Source of the DNA: Clostridia bacterium
GTDB taxonomy: Bacteria; Bacillota; Clostridia; Oscillospirales; Acutalibacteraceae
Length of the DNA stretch: 50,158 nucleotides
Direction: 5' to 3'
Assembly: GCA_017465505.1 (NCBI GenBank)
Contig: JAFTWB010000016.1
Coordinates: 1-50,158, forward strand
Within the stretch, counting starts at the first letter, position 1. Every line of letters begins with the position of its first letter. Positions 24,943 to 33,858 of the stretch are shown here, piece after piece. Both the position numbers and the translations under genes were made by a program. The notes under the pieces were generated by a model. That model did no database searches. It was not told where the DNA came from and was given only the letters and a program-made list of their open reading frames with translations.

Positions 24943-25962
24943 ATGACAGAAAATTTATCTCCTCCTGCTGCAACTCAGGAATCTTCTTCGCCTCAATCTC
25001 CCCCGGAAAGGAAAAATACTGAGAAAAAGCCCAAAAAGCTTCCCTTTAACCTTTCCAAAAAGGCTTTTGCTCTTCTTTGTGTGTTGCTTGGAGTGATTAT
25101 TCTCTTAACTTCTACACTGTCTGTGTGCTTTGTAATGCTTTATCAGAGCAGACGCCACGGTGCGGTTTATGAGATGGACTCACCTCTTACCTACGCTCAG
25201 AAAGGGGACAGAGTACCTATATGGAATCCCGACTTCGGCTACGGTGCACTTCCTGCTCTTGAAGATGTGGCAATATCCACTTACAAAGGGGAAAACTTCC
25301 GTACAGACTCCAAAGGGCTCAAATATTACTACGAAAACGACCAGCTCGCCTCTTACACAGGTATTGATATATCATCCTTTAACGGCGACATTGATTTTCA
25401 GACCGTCAAGAATTACGGCATTGACTTTGTAATCGTCCGTTTAGGCGGCAGAGGCTACGGTGCTGAGGGTGTGATTTTTGAGGATGACTACGCTATGCAT
25501 AACCTGAAAGAAGCCAGAAAAGCAGATCTTATGGTTGGTGCTTACTTCTTCTCTCAGGCAATTACCGTGGACGAAGCCATTGAAGAAGCACAGTTTTGCC
25601 TCGACCTTTTAGATGGCTTTTATCTTGATTACCCCTTGGCCTTTGACTGGGAAAACATCGACCCCAGTGAAAATCCCAGAACAGAAAATGTAGACGCAGA
25701 AACTCTGACAAATTGTGCACGGGCTTTCTGCCATACTGTAAATGAGGCAGGCTATATTCCCTGTCTTTACACCGACAGCAAAAAGGCATATATGAAGTTT
25801 GACCTCAGCAAGCTTGAGAATGTTGACATCTGGTACGCCTTTTACAACGATGAACCCGATATGTACTACAACTATATGATGTGGCAGTATTCCTGCACAG
25901 GCTATGTTGAGGGTATTGAAGGGGACGTTGACCTTAACATTTGTTTCAAAAATTATAAGTGA
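24943..25962 (+). CDS. Membrane-anchored GH25 lysozyme-like hydrolase
   Basis: 339 aa. A Pro/Ser/Lys-rich cytoplasmic N-terminus (1-40) precedes one transmembrane helix (about 44-68). The GH25 muramidase domain covers about 140-335: GIDISSFNGDIDFQTVK, FVIVRLGGRGYG, VGAYFFSQA, then YPLAFDWENI with the putative catalytic Asp/Glu, and a WQYS strand near the end. GH25 enzymes cleave the MurNAc-GlcNAc beta-1,4 bond, so a role in cell-wall turnover is likely. The enzyme is type II anchored, not released. luxS follows after 10 nt, probably in the same transcript. Confidence 0.92.
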   Translation: MTENLSPPAATQESSSPQSPPERKNTEKKPKKLPFNLSKKAFALLCVLLGVIILLTSTLSVCFVMLYQSRRHGAVYEMDSPLTYAQKGDRVPIWNPDFGYGALPALEDVAISTYKGENFRTDSKGLKYYYENDQLASYTGIDISSFNGDIDFQTVKNYGIDFVIVRLGGRGYGAEGVIFEDDYAMHNLKEARKADLMVGAYFFSQAITVDEAIEEAQFCLDLLDGFYLDYPLAFDWENIDPSENPRTENVDAETLTNCARAFCHTVNEAGYIPCLYTDSKKAYMKFDLSKLENVDIWYAFYNDEPDMYYNYMMWQYSCTGYVEGIEGDVDLNICFKNYK

Positions 25963-25972
25963 GGATATTATT

Positions 25973-26425
25973 ATGGAAATGATTGCAAGCTTTCAGATTG
26001 ACCACAACAAGTTAAACCCCGGCGTGTATGTGTCCCGTATTGACGGCGACATCACCACCTACGACCTTCGTTTTATCAAGCCCAACACTCCACCCTATCT
26101 TGACACAAAAGCTCTGCACACCATTGAGCACCTTTTTGCCACCTATGCACGAAATAGTCGTTTTGCACAAAACATAATCTACTTCGGACCTATGGGCTGC
26201 CGCACAGGCTTTTACCTTATTGTTCGTGAGCTTTCCTCTCAGGATACTCTCACACTTATTCGTGAAACCCTTGAAAATGCTATAAATCATCAGGGTGAAA
26301 TCCCCGGCTCTCAGCCTGTTGAGTGTGGCAATGCAGCCGAGCACGACCTTGAAGGAGCAAAAATTGAGATGACAAAATATAGCCAGATTATCAAAAACAA
26401 GACAATTTTTGACCTTCAGTATTAA
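25973..26425 (+). CDS. luxS: S-ribosylhomocysteine lyase LuxS
   Basis: 150 aa. Cleaves S-ribosylhomocysteine to homocysteine and DPD, the precursor of autoinducer-2, in the activated methyl cycle. The metal site HTIEH is near residue 51 and the catalytic Cys lies in GPMGCRTGFY near residue 80; a further His/Cys region ends in VECGNAAEHDL. The ATG at 25973 has GAGG 8 nt upstream and gives the family N-terminus. No pfs/mtnN gene is adjacent. AI-2 signalling itself cannot be inferred. Confidence 0.97.
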   Translation: MEMIASFQIDHNKLNPGVYVSRIDGDITTYDLRFIKPNTPPYLDTKALHTIEHLFATYARNSRFAQNIIYFGPMGCRTGFYLIVRELSSQDTLTLIRETLENAINHQGEIPGSQPVECGNAAEHDLEGAKIEMTKYSQIIKNKTIFDLQY

Positions 26426-26506
26426 AAATCAATCGTTAAACTGCACAAACCTGCCCTACAAGTTCTATGCAAGGGTATGGTATTTCCCAAAAAAACTTCA
26501 AAAAGG

Positions 26507-26535
26507 TTGCAAAACTGTGTTAATTTAGGTATAAT
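26507..26535 (+). promoter_or_regulatory. Promoter of the M23 peptidase gene
   Basis: TTGCAA (26507-26512) and TATAAT (26530-26535) are separated by 17 nt. Confidence 0.85.
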
Positions 26536-26611
26536 ATGCCTTGTGTTACAGTTTTGTAACCTTTCTTTTTGTTAAGGACTTTTTTGAAATTACCGTTAAA
26601 GGAGAATTTTT

Positions 26612-28060
26612 CTGAGTACAAAATTTATCGGAAACGAGGGTTTTAACAAAATCCCCTCTCTCAAGAAAAACAAAAAACTCAAAAAATTTAATAAGAAACT
26701 TTCAAGATTTTTCAGACGTATGGGCACAGAGATTAAAAACGACGCCGCCCATATCTCCAAAAAATTCAAGGATATCACCTGGGAAACACTTACACTTAAG
26801 AAGTTTTTCTGCGGTGTTCGCAAAATTTGTCTGCCCACCTCAAGCTTCAAGCAGCTTACAACTCCCAGAGGCATTTTCAATCTGGCAGTTCCTGTTCTTG
26901 CTTTGGTTTTGCTTGTTTTCACAGTCTGCTACTGGACAATGGGCGACTACTCTCTTACTCTCACCTACGACGACAAGTACCTCGCCACAATCTCCAACGA
27001 GGCTGTGCTTACAGAGGCTACCGCTCAGGTTAACAACGCACTTTCCGGTGCTAAGAACAACGACTCCACCATTACTCCCACAATGCAGATTTCCTCGCCT
27101 TACTCCGCTAACTCAAAGAGCGGTGCAAAGGACGTTTACACAAAGCTTGTAAACCTTAACGAAGGTATTGTAAATGACGCAACAGGTCTTTACATAGACG
27201 ATGTTTTCATCGGTGCAACTTTAAGCTACGATGAAATCAACACAATGCTCACTTCTTATCTGGACGCCGCCAAAGAAGGCTACGACGGCACAACCACCAC
27301 AAGCTTTGAAAACAACGTTGTTCTTAAGAAGGACGTTTACGCCGTAGGCACATTGATGAACAGCGAAAACCTTTTCGAAACTGCCAAGCCTTACCTCAGC
27401 GTAAGACTTGAAACAGACTTTATCATCACCTACGACAGAGCATACGACACTGTTTTTGAATATGACCACACTCAGACCGATGATTACCGTGAGGTAATTC
27501 AGGAGGGCAAAAACGGCACTCAGGAGGTTTACTACCGTCTGGTTTATGTTGATGGTGTGCAGACTGACGCTATCATTAAAAACAGCACAACTCTTGAGGA
27601 AACCGTTGAAGAAATCGTTGTTGTAGGCACTATGGAGTCAGGCAAAGGCACAGGTACTTTTGACTGGCCTGTTCCCTCAGCAAACAACATCTCAAGCCTT
27701 TTCGAGTACCGTTGGGGTTCTTTCCACAAGGGTATCGACATTGCCGACGTTGGCATTTACGGTGCCGGTATCGTCGCTTCTGACACCGGCGTTGTTACCT
27801 TCTCAGGCTGGGACGACGCAGGCTACGGCCTTATGGTTATTATCGACCACCTCAACGGCTACCAGACAATGTACGCTCATTGTGACGAGCTCTTTGTTGA
27901 AGAAGGCGAAACAGTTACTCAGGGCGATGTTATTGCCTCTGTTGGCTGCACAGGTATGTCCACAGGCGACCACCTTCACTTTGAAATCTGGGAAGACGGC
28001 ACTGCCGTAAACCCCTGCGACTATATGTGGTACGACGGCTACACAACCATCGACTATTAA
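26612..28060 (+). CDS. M23 (LytM) peptidase with G5 domain, membrane-anchored; probable CTG start
   Basis: 482 aa if translation starts at CTG 26612, which has AAAGGAG 7 nt upstream. The first in-frame ATG (26720) has no ribosome site. The resulting N-terminus is Lys-rich (KKNKKLKKFNKK), as expected for the cytoplasmic side of a membrane anchor, and a transmembrane helix follows near residues 90-112. A G5-type domain is recognisable by GKNGTQEVYYRLVYVDG, and the C-terminal LytM domain has metal ligands in FHKGIDIA and GDHLHFEIW. Zinc peptidases of this class cut peptidoglycan cross-links or activate other hydrolases. Confidence 0.9.
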   Translation: MSTKFIGNEGFNKIPSLKKNKKLKKFNKKLSRFFRRMGTEIKNDAAHISKKFKDITWETLTLKKFFCGVRKICLPTSSFKQLTTPRGIFNLAVPVLALVLLVFTVCYWTMGDYSLTLTYDDKYLATISNEAVLTEATAQVNNALSGAKNNDSTITPTMQISSPYSANSKSGAKDVYTKLVNLNEGIVNDATGLYIDDVFIGATLSYDEINTMLTSYLDAAKEGYDGTTTTSFENNVVLKKDVYAVGTLMNSENLFETAKPYLSVRLETDFIITYDRAYDTVFEYDHTQTDDYREVIQEGKNGTQEVYYRLVYVDGVQTDAIIKNSTTLEETVEEIVVVGTMESGKGTGTFDWPVPSANNISSLFEYRWGSFHKGIDIADVGIYGAGIVASDTGVVTFSGWDDAGYGLMVIIDHLNGYQTMYAHCDELFVEEGETVTQGDVIASVGCTGMSTGDHLHFEIWEDGTAVNPCDYMWYDGYTTIDY

Positions 28061-28098
28061 GTCACAAGGGCTCCTCCCTCTTATAAATCAATATTTAA

Positions 28099-28136
28099 TC
28101 CCGTCGTTACGTTACTAACGACGGGATTTTTGTTTT
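28099..28136 (+). terminator. Terminator of the M23 gene, overlapping the agcS 3' end
   Basis: CCCGTCGTTA (28100-28109) pairs with TAACGACGGG (28116-28125), followed by ATTTTTGTTTT. Part of the stem is the last codons and stop of the convergent agcS gene. Confidence 0.9.
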
Positions 28137-29452
28137 CCGTATATACTAAAAAGTGCCGTCACATTTGGCAAAACCAAAAACACATTCACCGTATCGGCAA
28201 TGCTCCACACAAGCTCAGAGTTTATAAAGGCTGACACAAACACCGCACCTACCCACAGAAGCTTATAGAGCTTTACACCCTTTGTTCCCAGAATAAATTC
28301 AACGCACCTTTCTCCGATATATGACCAGCCGATAATGGTAGAAAAGGCAAAGGTTACCAAAGAAAAGAAAAGCACAGGTCTGCCAAACACAGGCAAAGTA
28401 TCAAAGGCAAGGCTTGCCAGCATATCCCCTTTTACAAGAGCCGCCTCTTCGCCCTTAGAAAGCATTGCAGTCACAATAGCCAGCCCCGACACCATACACA
28501 CCACCGCCGTGTCCCAGAATGCTGCTGTCATTGTCACCAAAGAGAGGTTTTCCTTTGTGTCGCCCTCTGCTGCAGCACTTACTACCGAGGTAGTACCTAC
28601 TCCTGCCTCGTTGGTAAAAAGCCCTCTTGCCATTCCGAAGCGGCAGGCACTCATTATTGTAGAGCCTGCAAAGCCCCCAAAAGCCGCTTGCGTTGTAAAG
28701 GCAGAGGTAAAAATAAGCTTTATCGCCTCAAGAATATATCCCCTGTTTACAACCATAACAGCTACACAAGCCAGCATATAGGCAATGCCCATAAAAGGCA
28801 CAAGAACCTGGCACAGACTGCCTATTTTCTTAACTCCACCTACTATTACAAGGGCTGTCAGCACCGAAACGATTATTCCCAGAAGCGCTGAAGTTAAATC
28901 CAGCTCGAAGGCAGAGTCGCTTTTTTCTAACCTGAAAAAGCCCTGTACGGCGGTTTTTATGGCGTTGCCCTGAAGAAGTGCACCTGTCACCAATCCACCC
29001 AGAGAAGCCGCCACGGCGTAAAATAGCCCCAAGCCCTTTGAGCCCATACCTCGGCTTATGTAATACATAGGCCCACCTACAAAGACCCCGTCTTTGTTTC
29101 TTGTTCTGCACGTTATTGCAAGGAGTGACTCTGCGTACATAGTCGCCATTCCAAGTAACCCCGTTATAAAGCACCAGAAAAGAGCTCCTGCTCCACCAAG
29201 TGCAACGGCAGTACCCATTCCGATTATATTGCCTGTGCCCAGAGTTGAGGCAAGGGCAGTGCAGAGAGTCTGAAAGGGGCTTATGTTTTTTCCCTGACAC
29301 TCTTTATTTTTAAGAGAAAGAGAAATCCCCTTGAAAAGCTTTTTCTGGACAAAGCCTGTTCTGGCAGTGAAAAAAATGTGAGTAAAAAGCAAAAAAGCTA
29401 TCATTGGGAAACCCCAAAGATAGCTGTTAAGCGTGGTAAAAAAAGCGTTCAT
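28115..29452 (-). CDS. agcS: Sodium:alanine (AGCS family) symporter
   Basis: 445 aa polytopic membrane protein with about eleven helices. The AGCS signatures are present: FQTLCTALASTLGTGNI near residue 60 (the consensus reads ALSGTVGTGNI), GGPMYYISRGMG near residue 125, and FTNEAGVGT near residue 275. It takes up alanine or glycine with sodium or protons. It ends close to the M23 terminator and is preceded by the citrate synthase gene on the same strand, 51 nt upstream, so the two may share a transcript. Confidence 0.94.
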   Translation of the reverse strand: MNAFFTTLNSYLWGFPMIAFLLFTHIFFTARTGFVQKKLFKGISLSLKNKECQGKNISPFQTLCTALASTLGTGNIIGMGTAVALGGAGALFWCFITGLLGMATMYAESLLAITCRTRNKDGVFVGGPMYYISRGMGSKGLGLFYAVAASLGGLVTGALLQGNAIKTAVQGFFRLEKSDSAFELDLTSALLGIIVSVLTALVIVGGVKKIGSLCQVLVPFMGIAYMLACVAVMVVNRGYILEAIKLIFTSAFTTQAAFGGFAGSTIMSACRFGMARGLFTNEAGVGTTSVVSAAAEGDTKENLSLVTMTAAFWDTAVVCMVSGLAIVTAMLSKGEEAALVKGDMLASLAFDTLPVFGRPVLFFSLVTFAFSTIIGWSYIGERCVEFILGTKGVKLYKLLWVGAVFVSAFINSELVWSIADTVNVFLVLPNVTALFSIYGKQKSRR

Positions 29453-29503
29453 TCTACCCTCAGGTTTAAATACTGACTTTTTCTTCCCTTATTTTAAATT
29501 ACC

Positions 29504-30883
29504 TTAGTTTTTTCTGTCCTTAAGAGGAGTGTACTCCTTCTCAACGCAAACGCTCATATATGCAGGACGGATAATCTTGCCTGCGTTAATAAGCTCTTCC
29601 ATTCTGTGAGCAGACCAGCCTGCGATTCTTGCAATAGCGAAGAGAGGTGTGTAAAGCTCAGTGGGAAGACCGAGCATACTGTAAAGGAAGCCGCTGTAAA
29701 AGTCGATGTTAGCGGAAACGCCCTTGTAAATTTTCTTCTCCTCGGCAATAACCTGTGGTGCAAGCTCCTCAACCTTTGCGTAAAGGTTGAACTCCTTCAT
29801 AGAGTCAGACTCAACAGCAAGACGCTCAACGTACTTCTTAAGCACCTTGGCTCTTGGGTCTGAGATAGAGTAAACTGCGTGGCCCATACCGTAGATAAGG
29901 CCTGCCTTGTCGTATGCTTCCTTGTGAAGAAGCTTTCTCAGGTAGTCACGGATTTCGTTTTCGTCGTCCCAGTTCTTTACTGTTTCCTTAAGCTCGTTGA
30001 ACATACCCACAACCTTGGCGTTTGCACCGCCGTGCTTGGGACCCTTAAGAGAAGAAAGAGCCGCAGCAATGGCAGAGTATGTATCGGTACCTGAAGAAGT
30101 TACAACTCTTGTGGTGAAGGTAGAGTTGTTACCGCCGCCGTGCTCTGCGTGAAGCACAAGGGCAATGTCAAGCACCTTAGCCTCAAGCTCGGTGTACTGC
30201 TTGTTGGGTCTGAGCATTCTCAGGATATTCTCCGCAGTAGAAAGCTCAGGCTTGGGATTATGGATATAAAGGCTCTTGCCCTGTGCGTAGTGGTTATATG
30301 CGTGGTAGCCGTAAACCGAAAGCAAGGGGAAGATAGAAATAAGCTGCAAGCACTGACGGAGAACATTCTCCAGAGTAATGTCGTTTGCATTCTGGTCGTA
30401 ACAGAAAAGTGTCAGCACACTTCTGGCGAGAGTGTTCATCATATCTGCACTGGGAGCCTTCATAACAACGTCACGGACAAAATTCTTGGGCAGGGTACGA
30501 TAGCTTGCAAGAAGATTCTTAAAGCCTTCCATATCGCTTACTGTAGGAAGCTCGCCAAACATAAGCAGATAAACAATTTCTTCAAAGCCGAAGCGATTGT
30601 CCTTTGCAAAGCCCTCAATCAAATCTGTAATGTTATAGCCTCTGTAGAAAAGCTTGCCGTCTGTGGGCACTGCCTCGCCGTCGACAATTTTGTTCTGACG
30701 AATTTCAGAAACATCGGTAAGACCTGTAAGAACGCCCTTACCCTTAAGGTCACGAAGACCTCTCATAACATTATGCTTACCGTAAAGAGAGGGGTCAATC
30801 TGAGAGTTGCTTATGCACTTTTCACACAGAGTCTTTACCTCCTCTGTTGTTACGGAGTACTCGTTTGTAACTGAATTATTCAC
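29504..30883 (-). CDS. gltA: Citrate synthase
   Basis: About 459 aa. Condenses acetyl-CoA and oxaloacetate to citrate. Catalytic segments: LHAEHGGGNNSTF with the first His, GMGHAVYSISDPRA with the second His, and the Asp in NIDFYSGFLYSMLG. The N-terminus has about 60 extra residues typical of the long clostridial type. The start is uncertain: GTG 30892 lies only 2 nt from AAAGG, so GTG 30883 (11-nt spacer) is used. No aconitase or isocitrate dehydrogenase gene is nearby; a role in glutamate synthesis is likely. Confidence 0.94.
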   Translation of the reverse strand: MNNSVTNEYSVTTEEVKTLCEKCISNSQIDPSLYGKHNVMRGLRDLKGKGVLTGLTDVSEIRQNKIVDGEAVPTDGKLFYRGYNITDLIEGFAKDNRFGFEEIVYLLMFGELPTVSDMEGFKNLLASYRTLPKNFVRDVVMKAPSADMMNTLARSVLTLFCYDQNANDITLENVLRQCLQLISIFPLLSVYGYHAYNHYAQGKSLYIHNPKPELSTAENILRMLRPNKQYTELEAKVLDIALVLHAEHGGGNNSTFTTRVVTSSGTDTYSAIAAALSSLKGPKHGGANAKVVGMFNELKETVKNWDDENEIRDYLRKLLHKEAYDKAGLIYGMGHAVYSISDPRAKVLKKYVERLAVESDSMKEFNLYAKVEELAPQVIAEEKKIYKGVSANIDFYSGFLYSMLGLPTELYTPLFAIARIAGWSAHRMEELINAGKIIRPAYMSVCVEKEYTPLKDRKN

Positions 30884-30958
30884 AGCTTTCACAACCTTTC
30901 TTTTATACTTTCCTTTTTCATATACTTTGTTGCTGTGATACTAAAATATATATGACTT

Positions 30959-30988
30959 ATTTTACCATAATATACTGCATAAAATCAA
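30959..30988 (-). promoter_or_regulatory. Citrate synthase promoter
   Basis: On the minus strand TTGATT (30988-30983) and TAAAAT (30964-30959) are separated by 18 nt. Confidence 0.6.
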
Positions 30989-31075
30989 GTTTTATTTCTA
31001 AAAACTAAAAAACATTAACGGTTTTTGCATAATTGGTTTCAAAATTATTCATTTTTCGTCGATATTCACATAGTT

Positions 31076-31918
31076 TCAGCTGTTTTCAAAGAGTTCGGGG
31101 TGAAGTCTTGCGTAGTGAAAGATGTATTGCTGGGCAATTCCTGCAAATTCGCCAAAGTCCTCGCCCTTATTTTCAGGAAACAAAACAGCCATAGCACGCT
31201 TCATCCACACGTCCATAGGAAAGCCCTCAAGCCTGTGAAAGCCGTAAAGAAGCACACAGTGTGCCACCTTTTCTCCCACTCCTTTGATTTTCATAAGCTC
31301 TGCCTTAGCACTGTCAAAGCTCATCTCAGGAATAGCCTCAAGACAAACCTCACCGCTTCTCACCTTTGCCACGGCGTCCACAATGTACTTTGCACGAAAG
31401 CCTGCTTTTATGGGAGCCAAATCTTCCACGCTGAGCTTTGCCATAGCTTCAAGCGTCGGAAATGCGTAAACTCCATCTCCGATTTCTTCCCCACAAAGAG
31501 AGCAAAGCTTCTCCACAATGCCCGAAATCCTCTTGATATTGTTATTCTGGGAAATAATAAAGGAGATAAGGGCTTCAAAAGGCTCCTGACGGAGAATTCT
31601 TATTCCGGGAGCAAACTTTGACGCCTCGGCAAGTGTGGGGTGGATTTTACTCAGGCTTTCTTTGATTTTACCATAGTCGGTATCCAAGTCAAAATAAGTC
31701 CGCCAAAGCTTAAAATCCTCACCGCTGCAAAAAAGCGTGAGGGTGTCGCCGTCTTTTCTGAGGGTAATTTCCTTACCCATAGCCACACCGAAAAAAGAGC
31801 CGTCTTCTCTTTCTTTAAAGCGGAAGCACTGACCGCACATAAGGGTGTCGGCAAGCTCAAAATCCTTAAGGGGCGAAACCTCTACCCTGTTTTCAAAAAT
31901 TTTATATTCCAAAATCAT
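31076..31918 (-). CDS. 8-oxoguanine DNA glycosylase/AP lyase (OGG1 type)
   Basis: 280 aa. An N-terminal OGG_N-like domain (DTLMCGQCFRFKEREDGSFFGVA) is followed by the helix-hairpin-helix glycosylase domain. The hairpin reads MKIKGVGEKVAHC, supplying the catalytic Lys, and the activating Asp is in FPMDVWMKRA. FISQNNNIKRI is the typical helix. It removes 8-oxoG from DNA and nicks the abasic site. The ATG at 31918 has GAAGG 5 nt upstream and is preferred to the TTG at 31930. No iron-sulfur Cys cluster is visible, which separates it from Nth/MutY. Confidence 0.92.
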   Translation of the reverse strand: MILEYKIFENRVEVSPLKDFELADTLMCGQCFRFKEREDGSFFGVAMGKEITLRKDGDTLTLFCSGEDFKLWRTYFDLDTDYGKIKESLSKIHPTLAEASKFAPGIRILRQEPFEALISFIISQNNNIKRISGIVEKLCSLCGEEIGDGVYAFPTLEAMAKLSVEDLAPIKAGFRAKYIVDAVAKVRSGEVCLEAIPEMSFDSAKAELMKIKGVGEKVAHCVLLYGFHRLEGFPMDVWMKRAMAVLFPENKGEDFGEFAGIAQQYIFHYARLHPELFENS

Positions 31919-31995
31919 CCCTGCCTTCAAAAAAGCATAGCATTATTATTTTAAGTGTGTTATACTGAATTTATAAATATTTAGGAGCATTATTT

Positions 31996-32685
31996 ATGAA
32001 AGAAACAATCTGCACAATTCCTATTAACGATATTTTTAACCTTCACGACGGCTGTCCCTTCTGCCGTATGTACGAAATGCTTGAAAATCAGTACGCAACC
32101 TTTGTAACAGGCTCTGCGATGATGGACCCTCCCACAAGAGTTGCTACCAATCAGAAGGGCTTCTGCCCAAGGCATTTTGAGAAAATTATGGAAGTAGGCA
32201 AAAGACTTCCCGTGGCTCTTATTCTTGAGACACATCTGGCTCACATCAGCGACGAAATTCTCCCCAAAAAAGCAGGCAGGCCCGACAAAAAGGCTCTTGC
32301 AAAGGTGGACGCTATTAACGACTCCTGCTATATCTGTGACCGTATCCGGTTTGACGTGGAGCATTTTTTGCAGACAGTTTTTGTAGAATGGGCAAACTCT
32401 CCTGAGTTTAAGGAGCTTTACAAATCTCAGGACTTTATCTGCCTGCACCATTACTCACAGGTAATGAAATACGCAAATGCAAAAATGCCCTCAAAGCACC
32501 TTGGAGATTTTCACGCAGACACTCTTGCCCTTACTAGAAATTATCTTGACACCCTGCAAAAAGACACCACCCACTTCTGCCGTATGTTTGATTACAGAAG
32601 CAGAGGCGAGGACTGGGGCGACAGCAAGGACGCCATAGAAAGGGACATAAACTTTCTATCTTCCTACCACGACAGAAACCGTTAG
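31996..32685 (+). CDS. DUF6062-like Cys-rich protein
   Basis: 229 aa. The pattern DGCPFCRMYEMLENQY near the N-terminus, GFCPRHFEKI near residue 55, SCYICDRI near residue 112 and FICLHHY near residue 145 gives paired CxxC and C/H sets, resembling a two-site metal-binding protein of the DUF6062 type. No catalytic signature is known. The stop codon TAG lies inside CCGTTAGCC, the first bases of an intergenic repeat, so the last codons come from repeat sequence. TTAGGAG precedes the ATG. Confidence 0.8.
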   Translation: MKETICTIPINDIFNLHDGCPFCRMYEMLENQYATFVTGSAMMDPPTRVATNQKGFCPRHFEKIMEVGKRLPVALILETHLAHISDEILPKKAGRPDKKALAKVDAINDSCYICDRIRFDVEHFLQTVFVEWANSPEFKELYKSQDFICLHHYSQVMKYANAKMPSKHLGDFHADTLALTRNYLDTLQKDTTHFCRMFDYRSRGEDWGDSKDAIERDINFLSSYHDRNR

Positions 32686-32722
32686 CCAACCGTTAGCCAC
32701 GGTGGGCAGTTCCGCCTTTTGG
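32679..32722 (+). repeat. GTTAGCCACGG-type repeat, copy 3
   Basis: A partial unit CCGTTAGCC (32679-32687) is followed by a full unit CCGTTAGCCACGGTGGGC with TTCCGCCTTTTG. The first unit contains the stop codon of the DUF6062 gene. A further AACGGCGGAGTC block follows, as in the copy at 5.4 kb. Confidence 0.75.
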
Positions 32723-32774
32723 CAGGTTTCATCTGACTTTTAACTACATCAACGGCGGAGTCAAAAGTAAAACT

Positions 32775-32906
32775 GTCCGTAAGGACAATACCACTGCGTA
32801 GCAATACCACTGGCAAAGCCAATACCACTGCGAAGCAATACCACTGGCAAAGCCAATACCACTCGCCAAAGGCGAAACATCATTCCGACCAAAGGTCGGC
32901 TGTGCC
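32775..32906 (+). repeat. Modular hairpin array E with AATACCACT linkers
   Basis: Palindromes GTCC-GTAA-GGAC, GC-GTA-GC, GGC-AAA-GCC, GC-GAA-GC, GGC-AAA-GCC and CGCC-AAA-GGCG are separated by five exact copies of AATACCACT (32787, 32803, 32821, 32837 and 32855). The last linker switches to AAACATCATT before CCGACC-AAA-GGTCGG (32885-32899) and CTGTGCC, the same end as array A. No gene is present in 32686-32979. Confidence 0.88.
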
Positions 32907-32940
32907 ACTTCTTAACTCTTCACTATCACTTCTTACTTAA

Positions 32941-32978
32941 ACAAAAGCTCCCCGTTCAGGGGAGCAAGCTTTTGTTTA
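32941..32978 (-). terminator. Terminator of the AraC-type regulator gene
   Basis: GCTCCCC (32947-32953) pairs with GGGGAGC (32959-32965); flanking AAAAGC/GCTTTT extends the stem. On the minus strand it is followed by TTTTGTTT. Confidence 0.88.
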
Positions 32979-32979
32979 A

Positions 32980-33858
32980 CTATATTCTTCTTATTTCCGA
33001 AATAGAGGGTACATCGTGATACTGCTTTATATACTCGCTGAGAGTGCAGTTGTAAACACTCTTAAAGGCGGCAATAAACGCCTTAACACTTGGAAAACCG
33101 TTCTCTAAAGCGGCTCTTGTTTCAGAAATGCCCGAGGTCTGGATATCTCTCAGTGCGTTTTCAAGTCTGATAAGGTTAAGATACTGCTTGAAAGTTTTAC
33201 GGGTATTCTGCTTGAAGTATCTTGAAAAATAAGTGGGAGTAAGACCAACGTGAGAGGCAATCTCACCAAGGGTGATACGCTCCTTGAAGTTAAGCTTGAT
33301 ATAATCAATTGCCTTTTTGGCGTACTCCAGCTCTTCGTGCTCGGGAGTAATCTGGGTACGGGTTCTCTCCTCTTTGCAGGAAACGAAAAGGTGCACCAGA
33401 ATCCTTGACATAGAGGTGGAAATCTTAAGGTCGGAAAACTCTGTCTGGTCCTGAGTTTCCTCCACTATCTCCTTTAACAGCTTTGTAATCTCAGCCTTGG
33501 CAGCGGCACTTTTGTCAACATTGAAGCTGTATGACTCAAAGTTCTCAAAGTAAGCCTTGATGTAGTTATAAGAAAACTGAACCACAAGATACTTAACGTT
33601 TTCGTTAGGGACTTTGCCGCAGGTCTGGTGGATGTCGTCGTTATTTATAACGATAAAATCTCCTTCTGTCAGGTCGTTATCCACACCGTTAATCATAACC
33701 CAGAAGTTGCCCTTGATAATATAGATAACCTCAATATTTTTGTGCCAGTGTTTGTTTGTGTAACACTCCTGACCGGGTTTGTCAAAAAGCACAACCTTGC
33801 CGGGCAAGTTATCGTCAGCAGAAATAATCTCGTACTTGTATCGGTAATTCTTCGGCAT
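32980..33858 (-). CDS. AraC-family transcriptional regulator with cupin sensor
   Basis: 292 aa. The N-terminal cupin-type domain (about 20-110) contains KHWHKNIEVIYIIKG and GDFIVINNDDIH, as in sugar-sensing regulators. The C-terminal pair of helix-turn-helix motifs (about 185-285) reads ITLGEIASHVGLTPTYFSRYFKQ and ENGFPSVKAFIAAFKS in part. It probably binds a carbohydrate or related effector and activates nearby or distant genes. The neighbour transcribed divergently is a ComEC-like lipoprotein, not an obvious sugar gene, so the target is unknown. AAGGAG precedes the ATG. Confidence 0.93.
   Translation of the reverse strand: MPKNYRYKYEIISADDNLPGKVVLFDKPGQECYTNKHWHKNIEVIYIIKGNFWVMINGVDNDLTEGDFIVINNDDIHQTCGKVPNENVKYLVVQFSYNYIKAYFENFESYSFNVDKSAAAKAEITKLLKEIVEETQDQTEFSDLKISTSMSRILVHLFVSCKEERTRTQITPEHEELEYAKKAIDYIKLNFKERITLGEIASHVGLTPTYFSRYFKQNTRKTFKQYLNLIRLENALRDIQTSGISETRAALENGFPSVKAFIAAFKSVYNCTLSEYIKQYHDVPSISEIRRI

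Noticed and set aside
31025-31621. 198-codon plus-strand frame opposite the OGG1-type gene
   Set aside because: It is a shadow of the well-supported minus-strand glycosylase, with no ribosome site and unlikely composition.
32775-32906. CRISPR array from regularly spaced AATACCACT
   Set aside because: The repeat is only 9 nt, the spacers are 7-12 nt palindromes, and no cas gene is present.
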